This document shows positions 12,008 through 21,535 of a stretch of DNA of 64,000 nucleotides, piece by piece. Under the pieces are notes generated by a model, which saw only the letters and a program-made list of their open reading frames with translations, was not told the DNA's origin and ran no database searches. Made by a program: the position numbers and the translations under genes. The DNA is taken from assembly GCF_014843355.1 (NCBI RefSeq), contig NZ_CP062137.1:1-64000 (forward strand), written 5' to 3'. Position 1 is the first letter of the stretch; each line of letters starts with the position of its first letter. Origin of the DNA: Actinobacillus sp. GY-402 (lineage in GTDB: Bacteria > Pseudomonadota > Gammaproteobacteria > Enterobacterales > Pasteurellaceae).

Positions 12008-13396
12008 TTACCACCAAGTCATCCAGAAGAAATAAGACAGCGAGCCGATAATAAATACGCCGATAGTATTTAAGATAATCCCTACCTGTAACATTTCTTT
12101 TTGTTTTATATAGCCGGTCGCAAATACAATGGCGTTCGGCGGGGTGGCAATCGGCAGCATAAATGCGCAGGATGCGCCGCAAGCGATAATTGCCGCCAGC
12201 GAGATAGGCGGCAACCCTAATGAAGTTGCCACGGAAATGTAAATCGGCATAAGCAGCGCGGCGCTTGCGGTGTTAGAAGTGAATTCGGTTAAGAACAGAA
12301 TAAATGCCGTCATCACAATCGCCATTAACCACCAGTTTTTATGACCGATATAAGACACGATGGTTTCCGCCAGAATTTTGCTGGCGCCGGTATCTTTCAG
12401 CACTATGCTTAACACCATGCCGCCGCCGCAAAGTAACAGCACGCCCCATTCCGTACGATCTTGGATTTGGCTCCAGGTCGCCGTACCGCTTAAGGTGAAC
12501 GCCATTACCGCGATCATCGCGATTAACGCATCAAAACTGCGAATGGCGGAGGTTAATCCGAGCGCGTTTCGTACGACGGGTTCGAGTACGGAACTGAAAA
12601 TAAGAAATAACGCAGTCAGGCTGAATACGACCAAGGTGATAATACGTTTGCCGGTCATGGGAATTTCTTCGATTTCAACATCAAAGGGCACGTTAAAATT
12701 CGGGCGCAGTACAATTAAAAGTGAAATAATCATGGCAACCAGCAGCAAGAACGTTACCGGTACGCCGTACGCCAGCCATTCCGAAAATGAAACTTTGATT
12801 TGCGATGCCAAAATGGCGTTCGGGGCGGAGCCCACTAATGTCGCTATTCCGCCTATACTGGCGCTGAAAGCAATGCCGAGCAACACGAAAACATACAGAT
12901 TACGGTTATTTTTCATATCTACTTTATGCAGAATGCCCAGTGTTAGCGGCAACATCAACGCGGCGACCGCGGTATTATTGATAAAGAAGGATAACAGATT
13001 GGTGACGGCAAACAGGTAGAAAATAGTGAGCCTTAAATTGCCCCGCGCCAAACGAATAACGTGATTGGCAATCCATAAGTCAATTTTCTGAATATTCAGC
13101 ACCGCCGCAATCACAAAGCCGCCGAAGAACATAAAAATAATCGGTTCGGAAAAGGGCGCAAAAGCCGCTTTGGTATTCAGCACGCCCAATCCGATGGCGA
13201 AAACCGGCACAAGCAAGGCGGTAATCGTGATATGGAAGGCCTCGGTCAGCCACAGAATACCGATGAAAACCAGCAAGGCAAGGCCTCGGTTTTCCTGAGA
13301 ATTAAAGGGCAGGATATTTAATAGAGTAAAGAAGAGTATCAGATCCGCGACTAAGATAATTAGCCCTCTGACTGGATTTTTGCTGGTACTTGACAT
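12008..13396 (-). CDS. DASS-family sodium:dicarboxylate symporter
   Basis: A 462-residue membrane protein with about 11 helices. It carries the duplicated sodium-binding clefts of the divalent anion:Na+ symporter family: INNTA at 139-143 and SNTA at 374-377, plus TPPNA at 418-422. VcINDY and SdcS, which share these motifs, import succinate, fumarate and malate, so a C4-dicarboxylate substrate is likely here. Citrate or sulfate carriers of the same family cannot be excluded. Monocistronic on the minus strand, convergent with polA. The 160 bases upstream are AT-rich with no clear operator. Confidence 0.87.
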   Translation of the reverse strand: MSSTSKNPVRGLIILVADLILFFTLLNILPFNSQENRGLALLVFIGILWLTEAFHITITALLVPVFAIGLGVLNTKAAFAPFSEPIIFMFFGGFVIAAVLNIQKIDLWIANHVIRLARGNLRLTIFYLFAVTNLLSFFINNTAVAALMLPLTLGILHKVDMKNNRNLYVFVLLGIAFSASIGGIATLVGSAPNAILASQIKVSFSEWLAYGVPVTFLLLVAMIISLLIVLRPNFNVPFDVEIEEIPMTGKRIITLVVFSLTALFLIFSSVLEPVVRNALGLTSAIRSFDALIAMIAVMAFTLSGTATWSQIQDRTEWGVLLLCGGGMVLSIVLKDTGASKILAETIVSYIGHKNWWLMAIVMTAFILFLTEFTSNTASAALLMPIYISVATSLGLPPISLAAIIACGASCAFMLPIATPPNAIVFATGYIKQKEMLQVGIILNTIGVFIIGSLSYFFWMTWW

Positions 13397-13559
13397 AACG
13401 CCCTCGCTATTTTATGTTTATATGTTTGCATTGAATAAAAATGAATAGATATGTTATTTTTTTGAATTTCTATTCAGTTTCGAATGTAGCGTAATTCGAG
13501 CGGTTGCGCAATCCGTGGCGGATTATTTTAGTCAGGTTTTTGAATAAAATTTGAAATTA

Positions 13560-14270
13560 TCAAAATTTCAGGTAAAACTCGCGGGTTAATTGAATAAATT
13601 CTAGCGTATAGCGATTTTTTTCATCATAAATCGTCAATTTGCCGTGTTCCGTTTCTTTTTTCCGTTTCATAAAACTCAACAACACCCGTTGCGGCGCTTT
13701 ACCTTGTTTGGTCGTCACATCACATTGCCGTACGCAATAAAGTGCGGTCAATTTTTTTAACGTTTTTCCTTGTTCCGCCGGCAAAACAAAATGGATCATG
13801 CCTTGTTCCGTCAGCAAAGACGAAGCAATCCGCAACCATTCCTCATGAGAAAGCGCCGCGATGTAACGGGCGGCGTCACGTTCGTGATTACGGCAATTCA
13901 CACCCGGTGCAAAATAAGGCGGATTCGCCACAATATTATCGAATTTTTGCCCGCACTTTCGGGCGAAATCCGCAATATCGGCACAATGCACATGCAGGCG
14001 ATGCGCCCAGGGTGAAGCGTTGAAGTTCTCCCGGGCCTGCCGAGCGGCGGCGGGATCCCGTTCCACACCGTGAATTTCCGCATTTTCATCGCTGCGTTGC
14101 GCTAACATGAGGGCGATTAATCCCGAACCGGTGCCGAGATCCAATACGGATCGCGCGCTTGCCACATCGGCCCAGGCGCCGAGCAAAATGCCGTCCGTTC
14201 CCACTTTCATCGCACAGCGATCGTGATTGATATGGAATTGTTTAAAAGTAAAGCCGTTACGCGTTGTCAT
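13560..14270 (-). CDS. trmN6: tRNA1(Val) A37 N6-methyltransferase
   Basis: A 236-residue SAM-dependent methyltransferase that methylates N6 of adenine 37 in tRNA1(Val), known in E. coli as YfiC. The SAM loop DLGTGSG is at 44-50 and the N6-adenine motif NPPYF at 116-120. The N-terminus FTFKQFHINHDRCAMKVGTD is diagnostic of the family. It lies 61 bases downstream of bamC, separated by a terminator hairpin. An uptake signal at 13740 and a G-variant at 13950 are inside the gene. Confidence 0.94.
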   Translation of the reverse strand: MTTRNGFTFKQFHINHDRCAMKVGTDGILLGAWADVASARSVLDLGTGSGLIALMLAQRSDENAEIHGVERDPAAARQARENFNASPWAHRLHVHCADIADFARKCGQKFDNIVANPPYFAPGVNCRNHERDAARYIAALSHEEWLRIASSLLTEQGMIHFVLPAEQGKTLKKLTALYCVRQCDVTTKQGKAPQRVLLSFMKRKKETEHGKLTIYDEKNRYTLEFIQLTREFYLKF

Positions 14271-14285
14271 GATGGTATCGTGATT

Positions 14286-14314
14286 AAAAAGAAAGGCACA
14301 AATATGTGCCTTTC
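14286..14314 (-). terminator. Terminator after bamC
   Basis: GAAAGGCACA (14291-14300) and TGTGCCTTTC (14305-14314) make a perfect 10-bp stem with loop AATA. On the minus strand it is followed by TTTTT, so it terminates the dapA-bamC transcript ahead of trmN6. Confidence 0.85.
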
Positions 14315-14331
14315 GGAGAAGGATTCGGCGA

Positions 14332-15333
14332 TTATTTGCCGATTAAGCGCGCCAGTGCCTGATATAGCGCTTGCGCGGCGTCACCGCTGATAGCGTTGCC
14401 GTCTTCATCGCTGATGACGACGGAACTTTGTTTGCCGTGCGCGCTGATTTGCATGCTGTATTCGCCGTCTTCCAGATCAGGTCGGGAGACGCCGAAACGT
14501 GCCCATTCCGTCTGGCTTAGCGGTTTATAGTTCAGTTTACGGTAGCCGCGACCGACGGTTTCTTCTTCCGTTTCAAAACCTAATTGCGGCAAGGCTTCAC
14601 CGAGTTTGATCCAGGACTGCTGGAATTCGGAAGACATCGCTAAAGCCGGATGGTTGTTTGAATCGGTAATGATCGCCGTTTGAATCGGTCCGCTTGCCGT
14701 CGGCGTTGCCACCGCCTGCGCCTGGCTTTGATAATCGGCGTTCAATTCGCCCACGAACTGATTCAACAAACTTGAGGTGTAACGTTCTTTCTCTTTTTGG
14801 CTTGGCGTGAACAGAATTTCGTCACGTTTGGCTTCCAGTACGCTCACCACTAAAGCGTTAGCCTCCTGATTACCGACTTGGTTAATCTGGTAACGCAACA
14901 GGGTTTCGCCCGGATCCATTTTGGCGCCGAAATTGGTCCAATCGGTTTCGATTTGGTTGTCTTTTGCCGTGAATTTAATGGATCTTTCTTCTAACAAACG
15001 CGCCATTTGCTGAATATTATAAACACTGGCTTTTTCCGGCGAATAAATGATGGATGCCCGTTCGCCGTCAAATTGCGCGACGGAATTGCCGATAATCGCC
15101 ATTGGAACGGCCGGCGGGCGAATGTCCATATTTTCGCCCTTTTTGACATTGGTTTCAGGTAAGGCGTAAGTATCGTTTTGACCGACGATCTGAATACCGG
15201 CGGTATCGATAGTCGTGAAGGTCGGTGCGCTGGCGTGTTTTTCGTAACTGTCGTTAGCGTAAGGGCTGGTGTTTCCGCAACCGGTCGCCGCGACAACGGC
15301 TAGCACAGTTAAAGGGAATAAGCATTTTTTCAT
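14332..15333 (-). CDS. bamC: Outer membrane assembly lipoprotein BamC
   Basis: A 333-residue lipoprotein of the BAM complex that inserts beta-barrel proteins into the outer membrane. The signal peptide ends in VAATGC with the lipidated cysteine at residue 19. An unstructured N-terminal stretch and two helix-grip domains follow, as in E. coli BamC (NlpB). It lies directly downstream of dapA, the conserved dapA-bamC order. The spacer contains a hairpin that may reduce read-through, so bamC may partly depend on its own promoter. Confidence 0.92.
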   Translation of the reverse strand: MKKCLFPLTVLAVVAATGCGNTSPYANDSYEKHASAPTFTTIDTAGIQIVGQNDTYALPETNVKKGENMDIRPPAVPMAIIGNSVAQFDGERASIIYSPEKASVYNIQQMARLLEERSIKFTAKDNQIETDWTNFGAKMDPGETLLRYQINQVGNQEANALVVSVLEAKRDEILFTPSQKEKERYTSSLLNQFVGELNADYQSQAQAVATPTASGPIQTAIITDSNNHPALAMSSEFQQSWIKLGEALPQLGFETEEETVGRGYRKLNYKPLSQTEWARFGVSRPDLEDGEYSMQISAHGKQSSVVISDEDGNAISGDAAQALYQALARLIGK

Positions 15334-15398
15334 TCTTTTTCCTTAAATTTAAAAAATATTCTGTTTTCTGACCGCACTTTGGGGGAAAAGTTTAAATG

Positions 15399-15426
15399 AA
15401 AACCGCACACGTTGCGACGCGTGCGG
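15399..15426 (-). terminator. Terminator-like hairpin between dapA and bamC
   Basis: CCGCACACG (15403-15411) pairs with CGCGTGCGG (15418-15426) with one G-U on the minus strand, followed by TTTTC. It lies 25 bases after the dapA stop and before bamC, so it is an attenuating or full terminator. An exact uptake signal is at 15371-15379. Confidence 0.65.
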
Positions 15427-15450
15427 CTTTTTATCAATATTCGGTTAGTT

Positions 15451-16347
15451 TCAGATTAAACCCGCAATTTTTAACGCTTCGAGTACTTTCGGTTGCGCCT
15501 GTTCGCTTAATACGGTTAACGGCAGACGCAAAAACGGATCTTTGATTAAGCCGATTTTATAGGCCGCCCATTTTACCGGAATCGGATTGCCTTCGATAAA
15601 TAAATCGCGGTGTAACGGCATTAAGCGTTGGTTGATTTTTTCCGCTTCTTCAAAGTTGCCTTCCAATGCAAGTTTACACATTTTCGCCATATCTGCCGCC
15701 GCCAGGTTGTTGGTGACGGAAATAACGCCTTGCCCGCCCAGCTTCATGCTTTCCAAACCGGTCGCATCGTCGCCGCTTAAGAAAATGAAATCTTCGCCGG
15801 CCAATTGTTTAATGAGTTTCACCCGGCTGACGTCTCCGGTCGCTTCCTTGATTGCTACGATATTCGGAATTTTTGCTAAACGCGCGACGGTTTCCGGTTT
15901 CATATCGGAACCGGTACGTCCCGGTACATTGTAAAGAATTTGCGGTAAATCGGTGCATTCGGCGATGGCTTTGAAATGCTGATACATGCCTTCCTGCGTC
16001 GGTTTGTTGTAATAAGGCACCACGCTTAAGCAACCCGCAACGCCGCTGTCACGTAATAATTTCGTCATGGTGATGGCTTCGCTGGTGGCATTGGCGCCCG
16101 TTCCAGCGATAACCGGAATGCGGCCGGCGGCAAATTCCACGGTTTTCAGAATCGTCTTCACATTTTCATCGATGCTCAGTGTGGCGGATTCACCGGTGGT
16201 GCCGACCGAAACAATCGCGTTAGTGCCCGCTTTGATGTGAAATTCAACCAATTTTTTTAATTCGTCGTAATCCACTTCGCCGTGGTTATCCATGGGTGTG
16301 ATTAATGCAACGATACTTCCTGAAAATAATGGAGTGCGTGAAGACAT
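15451..16347 (-). CDS. dapA: 4-hydroxy-tetrahydrodipicolinate synthase
   Basis: A 298-residue TIM-barrel enzyme that condenses pyruvate with aspartate semialdehyde, the first step of the diaminopimelate/lysine branch. The Schiff-base lysine is K167 in AIKEATG. The other catalytic residues are visible as T50-T51, Y139 in LYNVPGRT and R144. Full length for the family. The start is preceded by GAGGTTC. bamC follows on the same strand and mutM lies upstream. Confidence 0.97.
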   Translation of the reverse strand: MSSRTPLFSGSIVALITPMDNHGEVDYDELKKLVEFHIKAGTNAIVSVGTTGESATLSIDENVKTILKTVEFAAGRIPVIAGTGANATSEAITMTKLLRDSGVAGCLSVVPYYNKPTQEGMYQHFKAIAECTDLPQILYNVPGRTGSDMKPETVARLAKIPNIVAIKEATGDVSRVKLIKQLAGEDFIFLSGDDATGLESMKLGGQGVISVTNNLAAADMAKMCKLALEGNFEEAEKINQRLMPLHRDLFIEGNPIPVKWAAYKIGLIKDPFLRLPLTVLSEQAQPKVLEALKIAGLI

Positions 16348-16484
16348 AAGAACCTCTTATCGTTATTTGAACTCATTGCTATAAGCATTGCGAAAATAAA
16401 CAGGTTTTGCAAGCGGTTTTTTTGTTTTTTGTCGTGAAGCGGCAAAATTATACGGAACTTTTCCGATAAAAAAGACAGAACGCG

Positions 16485-17297
16485 TTATTTTTTCTGGCAA
16501 TGCGGGCAAACATAGCTGTTGCGTTGTCCGACTAAAAAACTTTCGATTTTTTGCCCGCACTTTGGGCAATTTTCGCCTTTTTTACCGTAAATTTGTAATT
16601 CCTGAACGAAGTAGCCGGGGCGTCCGTCGGGTTGCAGAAAGTCTTTCAGCGTCGTACCGCCTTGGGCGATGGCGCGGACCAATTCTTTTTTAATGGTTTC
16701 CGCCAGCAGCGCCGCCTGGTTTTTGGTGATTTTGCCCGCCGGTTTTTCAGGATGCAACCCGCATTGAAACAGCACTTCGTTGGCGTAAATATTGCCGACA
16801 CCGACCACCACGGCATTATCCATAATGAAGGATTTAAGTGCGGTCAATTTTTTGCGAGATTTTTTGAACAGATAATCGCCGTTGAAGCCGTCGGAAAGCG
16901 GTTCGGGCCCCAGTTTGGCAAACAGATGAAATTCATCCGGATTTTCCGTCCAAAGCCAGGCGCCGAAGCGGCGGGGATCGTTATAACGCATGATTTTGCC
17001 GTTACTCATCACAATGTCCAGATGATCGTGTTTATCCACGGCGGCGTCCGGCGGCACGATGCGCACGGAACCCGACATGCCGAGGTGACCGACGATATAA
17101 CCTTGTTCCGTGTGAATAATCAGATATTTCGCCCGGCGCGAAAGTGCGGTCACTTTTTGGTGAGAAATTCGGGCAAGTTCGGGACTGACCGGCCAACGTA
17201 ATTTAGGCTGGCGCACGATGATTTTTTCGATATAAAAACCGTTCAAATAAGGCGCTATACCGTTTTTTGCGGTTTCGACTTCAGGGAGTTCGGGCAT
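16485..17297 (-). CDS. mutM: Formamidopyrimidine-DNA glycosylase
   Basis: A 270-residue base-excision repair enzyme that removes 8-oxoguanine and other oxidised purines and nicks the abasic site. The catalytic N-terminus MPELPEVET supplies proline 2 and glutamate 3, and lysine 57 is in SRRAKYL. The C-terminal zinc finger is complete (CPKC and CPHC near residues 250 and 267). It lies downstream of rpmB-rpmG on the same strand, separated by a terminator. Uptake signals lie at 16836 and 17142, with a G-variant at 16554. Confidence 0.97.
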   Translation of the reverse strand: MPELPEVETAKNGIAPYLNGFYIEKIIVRQPKLRWPVSPELARISHQKVTALSRRAKYLIIHTEQGYIVGHLGMSGSVRIVPPDAAVDKHDHLDIVMSNGKIMRYNDPRRFGAWLWTENPDEFHLFAKLGPEPLSDGFNGDYLFKKSRKKLTALKSFIMDNAVVVGVGNIYANEVLFQCGLHPEKPAGKITKNQAALLAETIKKELVRAIAQGGTTLKDFLQPDGRPGYFVQELQIYGKKGENCPKCGQKIESFLVGQRNSYVCPHCQKK

Positions 17298-17377
17298 ATT
17301 GGTTTCCGGGAATTTACAAATAGAGGTTCGTCACTATACCACATTTTTTACGGAGGAGTCGTGGCATTCGACAGACA

Positions 17378-17406
17378 ATAAAAAACCCGAATTTTCATTC
17401 GGGTTT
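17378..17406 (-). terminator. Terminator after rpmG
   Basis: AAACCCGAA (17383-17391) and TTCGGGTTT (17398-17406) form a 9-bp stem with a six-base loop. On the minus strand the stem is followed by more T residues, ending the rpmB-rpmG transcript. Confidence 0.85.
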
Positions 17407-17426
17407 CGATTCGGCGTAAAACCAAA

Positions 17427-17597
17427 TTATTTGATTTTGGCTTCACGATAAATAACGTGTTTGCGTACAACCGGATCAAATTTTTTGATTTCCATTTTTT
17501 CCGGCATGTTACGTTTGTTTTTATCTGTTGTGTAGAAGTGACCGGTTTCCGCTGAAGAAACTAAACGGATTTTCTCACGAGCGCCTTTAGCTGCCAT
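17427..17597 (-). CDS. rpmG: 50S ribosomal protein L33
   Basis: A 56-residue protein reading [20 protein letters not shown] at the start and ending [11 protein letters not shown], the standard L33 sequence. It has no zinc-binding CxxC pairs, so it is the C-minus form. AGGAGC precedes the ATG, and the stop of rpmB is 11 bases upstream, so the two are one operon. Confidence 0.97.
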   Translation of the reverse strand: MAAKGAREKIRLVSSAETGHFYTTDKNKRNMPEKMEIKKFDPVVRKHVIYREAKIK

Positions 17598-17608
17598 GTT
17601 TTAGCTCC

Positions 17609-17845
17609 TTAGATTTTTTCGCCACGAGCACGGATATCAGCCAATACTGCATCGATGCCTTTTTTATCGATAATACGCATACCTTTTGCGGTTAAGCGTA
17701 AAGTTACGAAACGGTTTTCACTCTCAACCCAGAAACGGTGAGTGTGCAAGTTTGGTAGAAAACGACGACGAGTCGCATTCAATGCGTGCGAACGGTTGTT
17801 ACCAACTGCCGGACGTTTGCCTGTTACTTGACAGACTCTAGACAT
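17609..17845 (-). CDS. rpmB: 50S ribosomal protein L28
   Basis: A 78-residue protein starting [20 protein letters not shown], the conserved L28 beginning, and containing [19 protein letters not shown]. The ATG at 17845 is backed by TTGGAG. Its first gene position in rpmB-rpmG is typical. The roughly 120-base leader upstream contains three adjacent hairpins that could regulate the operon. Confidence 0.97.
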   Translation of the reverse strand: MSRVCQVTGKRPAVGNNRSHALNATRRRFLPNLHTHRFWVESENRFVTLRLTAKGMRIIDKKGIDAVLADIRARGEKI

Positions 17846-17867
17846 AATAATCTCCAATAATTAAATA

Positions 17868-17935
17868 TAAGCTCGAGCTTACGGTTCGGATACAATTTCA
17901 AGGAAAGCCTTGAGAGCTACCTCGTCAGGTCGCTC
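17868..17935 (-). promoter_or_regulatory. Structured rpmB leader, three tandem hairpins
   Basis: In the predicted rpmB leader, going towards the gene, there is a stem GAGC-G-ACCU closing on AGGU-A-GCUC (17935-17914). It is followed immediately by UCAAGG-CUUU-CCUUGA (17913-17898), and later by the palindrome TAAGCTCGAGCTTA (17881-17868) about 22 bases before the start codon. Ribosomal protein operons often use such leaders for autogenous control. I do not recognise this as a known family. Confidence 0.4.
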
Positions 17936-17973
17936 GTTGGTTGCCGACCCGCTTACTATATTAAAGGTCGCAA

Positions 17974-18002
17974 ATTATACTTGCTAAAATCCGTTTTCTC
18001 AA
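17974..18002 (-). promoter_or_regulatory. rpmB-rpmG promoter
   Basis: On the minus strand TTGAGA and TATAAT are separated by exactly 17 bases, a near-consensus sigma-70 promoter. Transcription would begin near 17967, giving a leader of roughly 120 bases before rpmB. Confidence 0.75.
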
Positions 18003-18071
18003 GTGAAAATTGGATTTTCCTTTAAAAAACCGCGAGATTTTACCTGAAAACCGTTGATGAGCCAAGCGGAA

Positions 18072-18734
18072 CTACAGCCGGTCTTGCTCGGCGAAAGAAA
18101 AGTAACAGCCTTTTCCGATAATAAAATGATCCAGAATCCGAATTTCCATTAATTCTGCGGCGGCTTGGATTTGTTTGGTAATCCGTTCGTCGGCGGCGCT
18201 GGGTTCCGCCCGTCCCGAAGGATGATTGTGGGCGAGAATAAGCGCGGCGGCATTGCAATATAACGCGGTTTTGATGATTTCCCGCGGGTAAATCGATGCG
18301 GCGTTAATGGTGCCCTGAAACATTTCTTCTTTTTTTATCAGACGATGTTGATTGTCCAAAAACAGTACGCAGAACACTTCCCGTTCGTAATGTTCCAATT
18401 CCGTTTGCAAATAAAGTCTGACGGTGAGCGGATTGGTAAATTCGTGGGCAAAAGCGAGTTGCTCCGCAAGATAACGCTTTGTCATTTCCGTACAAGCCTG
18501 TAACTGGATATATTGCGTAATGCCGATTCCTTTAAATTGGCAGAATTGCGTCCGACTGGCGGAAATCAGTCCGCGTAAAGAGCCGAAATGGCGCAACGCC
18601 TCTTGGGAAAGCTGCATAACGGGGCAGTTTTTCATCCCCGTTCGTAGAAAAATTGCCAGTAATTCATGGTTTTCCAGCGCTTCGGGGCCGAATTTCAGCA
18701 ATTTTTCTCTGGGCATGAGCGATTGATTTTCCAT
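18072..18734 (-). CDS. radC: RadC family JAB/MPN domain protein
   Basis: A 220-residue protein with an N-terminal UPF0758 helical domain and a C-terminal JAB1/MPN-type metalloprotease-like domain with HNHPSG. The ATG at 18734 has GAGGAAAT in front of it; an open frame extends upstream to 19070 but runs antisense through coaBC. The biochemical role of RadC is unclear despite its name. In H. influenzae radC belongs to the competence regulon, and a CRP-S-like site lies upstream here. Confidence 0.93.
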   Translation of the reverse strand: MENQSLMPREKLLKFGPEALENHELLAIFLRTGMKNCPVMQLSQEALRHFGSLRGLISASRTQFCQFKGIGITQYIQLQACTEMTKRYLAEQLAFAHEFTNPLTVRLYLQTELEHYEREVFCVLFLDNQHRLIKKEEMFQGTINAASIYPREIIKTALYCNAAALILAHNHPSGRAEPSAADERITKQIQAAAELMEIRILDHFIIGKGCYFSFAEQDRL

Positions 18735-18810
18735 GATTTCCTCAAAAACTTCACAAAAATTGACCGCACTTTGGCGTATTTTCCCGATTCCCGCCAGATT
18801 GGAATTTCGA

Positions 18811-18832
18811 ATTTGGAACGGGGATCGCAAAA
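18811..18832. promoter_or_regulatory. Candidate CRP-S (Sxy-dependent) site before radC
   Basis: The right ten bases GATCGCAAAA match the H. influenzae CRP-S half-site TTTTGCGATC/GATCGCAAAA perfectly. The left half, ATTTGGAACG, matches only five of ten. It lies 77 bases upstream of the radC start in the spacer shared with coaBC. Competence genes with such sites need both CRP and Sxy. One poor half makes it a candidate only. Confidence 0.5.
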
Positions 18833-18900
18833 TAAAATTTTTTCTTCGGGAAATTTGAAGTAAAATGCTCGAACTTATAAGATGTGAAAGGGGACTAACA

Positions 18901-20100
18901 ATGTTGAAAGCAAAGCGTATCGTCGTGGGAATAACGGGCGGCATTGCGGCATATAAAAGCATTGAGCTGATTCGTCTGTTGCGTAAAAACGAGGCGGAAG
19001 TCCGAGTGGTGTTGACGCCCGCCGCGGCTGAATTTGTCACGCCTTTAACCTTGCAGGCGATTTCGGGCAATCCCGTTTCTCAATCTTTGCTGGATCCGGC
19101 CGCCGAGCTGGCCATGGGACACATTGAATTGGCGAAATGGGCGGATGCCGTGCTGATCGCTCCCGCCAGCGCGGATTTTATCGCCCGTTTAACCGTTGGC
19201 ATGGCGAACGATTTGTTATCGACCGTTTGTCTTGCCACCGCCTCGCCGATTTTATTAGCGCCGGCGATGAATCAACAAATGTACGCGCAAACGGTAACGC
19301 AGGAGAATATTGCGAAATTAGCCGCGCGCGGGATGAAATTTATCGGTCCGGCCTGCGGTTTTCAGGCTTGCGGTGATGTGGGCGCGGGGCGTATGTCCGA
19401 ACCGGGCGAAATTTTCACCGCACTTTCCGAATACTTCGAGCGCAAACGGGATTTAACCGGTTTATCCGTGGCGATTACCGCGGGACCGACCCGTGAAGCT
19501 ATCGATCCGGTGCGTTATATCAGTAATCACAGTTCGGGCAAAATGGGCTTTGCTATCGCGGCGGCATTCGCCGAACGCGGTGCGGAAGTCACACTGATTG
19601 CCGGGCCGGTAAATTTAACGACGCCGGCGGGAGTAACACGTATCGATGTTACTTCGGCGCAGGAAATGTGGCGGGCGGCTTTGGAAAGTGCGGTCAAAAA
19701 TTCCGTATTTATCGGTTGTGCCGCGGTGGCGGATTACCGTGCGGCGGAAGTGTCGGAACAGAAAATCAAAAAAACGGGAGATAATGACGAGCTTGCGTTA
19801 AAGTTAGTGAAAAACCCGGATATTATTGCCGATGTGGCGCATTTGACCGAACGCCGTCCTTTTGTGGTCGGTTTCGCGGCGGAAACGCAGGATGTCGAGC
19901 GATATGCCCGGGATAAATTGGTGCGCAAAAATCTGGATATGATTTGTGCCAACAATGTGGCGGGAGGAAGCGTGTTCGGCGCGGATCAAAATGCGTTGCA
20001 TTTATTTTGGAAAGACGGCGAGAAATTGTTGCCGACCGCTTCCAAAAGCGAATTGGCGAAAACGTTGGTAGAAGAAATTGTTGCGCGATATCGTGCATGA
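18901..20100 (+). CDS. coaBC: Phosphopantothenoylcysteine synthetase/decarboxylase
   Basis: A 399-residue bifunctional enzyme of coenzyme A synthesis. The N-terminal FMN-dependent decarboxylase half (CoaC) shows PAMNQQMY and the catalytic cysteine in [13 protein letters not shown]. The C-terminal CTP-dependent ligase half (CoaB) starts at [20 protein letters not shown]. The ATG at 18901 follows AAAGGGG; an in-frame ATG at 18865 lacks a binding site. It heads the run coaBC-dut-slmA, as in E. coli, and is divergent from radC. Two uptake signals are inside it (19417, 19686). Confidence 0.96.
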   Translation: MLKAKRIVVGITGGIAAYKSIELIRLLRKNEAEVRVVLTPAAAEFVTPLTLQAISGNPVSQSLLDPAAELAMGHIELAKWADAVLIAPASADFIARLTVGMANDLLSTVCLATASPILLAPAMNQQMYAQTVTQENIAKLAARGMKFIGPACGFQACGDVGAGRMSEPGEIFTALSEYFERKRDLTGLSVAITAGPTREAIDPVRYISNHSSGKMGFAIAAAFAERGAEVTLIAGPVNLTTPAGVTRIDVTSAQEMWRAALESAVKNSVFIGCAAVADYRAAEVSEQKIKKTGDNDELALKLVKNPDIIADVAHLTERRPFVVGFAAETQDVERYARDKLVRKNLDMICANNVAGGSVFGADQNALHLFWKDGEKLLPTASKSELAKTLVEEIVARYRA

Positions 20101-20160
20101 TGAATATTTCTCTTTTCACTGCAAAGAAAGGAAAATTAAGAAAGAGTAAAGGGAATCCGA

Positions 20161-20616
20161 ATGAAAAAAATTGATGTTAAAATTTTAGATAGCCGTATCG
20201 GTACGGAATTTCCGTTGCCCGCCTATGCTACGGCGGGGTCGGCCGGCCTGGATTTGCGGGCTTTGGTTGATGAAACCTTTGAAATTCAACCGGGTGAAAC
20301 CAAATTAATCCCTACCGGTTTATCCGTTTATATCGCCGATCCGCAGTTAGCGGCAGTCATTTTGCCCCGCTCCGGTTTAGGTCATAAACACGGGATCGTA
20401 TTAGGTAATTTGGTAGGGTTGATTGACAGTGACTATCAAGGACCGTTAATGGTTTCCATGTGGAATCGCGGCAGTGAGCCGTTTAAGGTGGAAGCGGGCG
20501 ATCGTATCGCGCAACTGGTTTTTGTTCCTGTGGTACAAGCCGAATTTAATATTGTGGAAGAATTTGAACAAACGGATCGCGGTGAAGGCGGTTTCGGACA
20601 TTCGGGCAAGAAATAA
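20161..20616 (+). CDS. dut: dUTP diphosphatase
   Basis: A 151-residue trimeric dUTPase that hydrolyses dUTP to dUMP, keeping uracil out of DNA and feeding dTMP synthesis. The five family motifs are present, including [32 protein letters not shown] and the glycine-rich tail [11 protein letters not shown]. The stop is four bases before slmA, so the two are co-transcribed. Confidence 0.97.
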   Translation: MKKIDVKILDSRIGTEFPLPAYATAGSAGLDLRALVDETFEIQPGETKLIPTGLSVYIADPQLAAVILPRSGLGHKHGIVLGNLVGLIDSDYQGPLMVSMWNRGSEPFKVEAGDRIAQLVFVPVVQAEFNIVEEFEQTDRGEGGFGHSGKK

Positions 20617-20619
20617 ATT

Positions 20620-21270
20620 ATGGTTGAACAACTCGAAATTGCGGATTTAGAACCTGCACCGGAAACGAATACGATAAAAATTGAAAAGCGCAGCGTTAAA
20701 GAACGCCGCCAGCAGGTATTGGCCGTTCTCATGAATATGTTACATTCCGAACGCGGCATGGAACGCATGACTACGGCGCGTTTAGCGGAAGCCGTCGGTG
20801 TTTCGGAAGCGGCATTGTATCGTTATTTCCCCAATAAAACGAAAATGTTTGAAGCGCTGATTGATCATATCGAAAAAAATCTCTTCACCCGAATTGATCA
20901 GGCGAAAGCATTGCAAACCAATACGGTCAGCCGGGTACACGACATTTTATTGATGGTTCTGGATTTCGCCCGTAAAAATCCGGGCTTAACCCGCGTATTA
21001 ACCGGGCATGCGCTGATGTTTGAAGACGCCCGGCTTCAACTTCGCGTCGCGCAGTTTTTTGATCGTCTTGAATTACAATTCGTGAATGTGTTACAAATGA
21101 GTAAAATCCGCGAAGGTAAAACTTTTGCGATTGACGAACGGATGATTGCGGCGCATCTTGTCACCTTCTGTGAGGGGCAGATGATGCGTTTGGTACGCAC
21201 TAATTTCCGCCGCACGGCAAATCAGGGATTTGAGCAGCAATGGGCATTGCTGGAACCGATTTTTGTTTAA
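20620..21270 (+). CDS. slmA: Nucleoid occlusion factor SlmA
   Basis: A 216-residue TetR-family protein that binds DNA sites around the chromosome and blocks FtsZ polymerisation over the nucleoid. The helix-turn-helix reads [20 protein letters not shown], and the length and tail fit SlmA. It starts three bases after the dut stop. yheU and crp follow closely. Confidence 0.96.
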   Translation: MVEQLEIADLEPAPETNTIKIEKRSVKERRQQVLAVLMNMLHSERGMERMTTARLAEAVGVSEAALYRYFPNKTKMFEALIDHIEKNLFTRIDQAKALQTNTVSRVHDILLMVLDFARKNPGLTRVLTGHALMFEDARLQLRVAQFFDRLELQFVNVLQMSKIREGKTFAIDERMIAAHLVTFCEGQMMRLVRTNFRRTANQGFEQQWALLEPIFV

Positions 21271-21286
21271 ACAGATTGGAGGAGGG

Positions 21287-21508
21287 ATGATCATTCCTTG
21301 GCAATCCTTAGAAGAAGAAACGCTGAAAAATATTGCGGAAAGCTTCGTTTTGCGCGAGGGGACGGATTACGGATTTGAAGAACTTTCCTTAGAGCAAAAA
21401 GTTAACAATTTATTAAGCTTAATTCGTTCGGGAAGTGCGGTGATTGTTTGGTCAGAATTGCATGAAACGATTGATATTAAAGATAAAGATTCGTTTTTGA
21501 CCCGTTAA
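21287..21508 (+). CDS. yheU: YheU family protein (UPF0270)
   Basis: A 73-residue protein that matches E. coli YheU strongly at both ends ([36 protein letters not shown]). Its function is unknown. The ATG at 21287 has a very strong ribosome binding site (GGAGGAGGG). In E. coli yheU also lies near crp, so the linkage is conserved. An uptake signal at 21433 encodes part of the protein. Confidence 0.93.
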   Translation: MIIPWQSLEEETLKNIAESFVLREGTDYGFEELSLEQKVNNLLSLIRSGSAVIVWSELHETIDIKDKDSFLTR

Positions 21509-21535
21509 GTCAAAGCATAAGTATGGAGTGATTTT

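Noticed and set aside
13443-13475. Inverted repeat GAATAGA/TCTATTC before the DASS gene
   Set aside because: Seven AT-rich base pairs with a 19-base loop; easily due to chance and not placed like an operator.
18735-19070. N-terminal extension of radC
   Set aside because: The extension is antisense to coaBC and the strong ribosome binding site sits at 18734.
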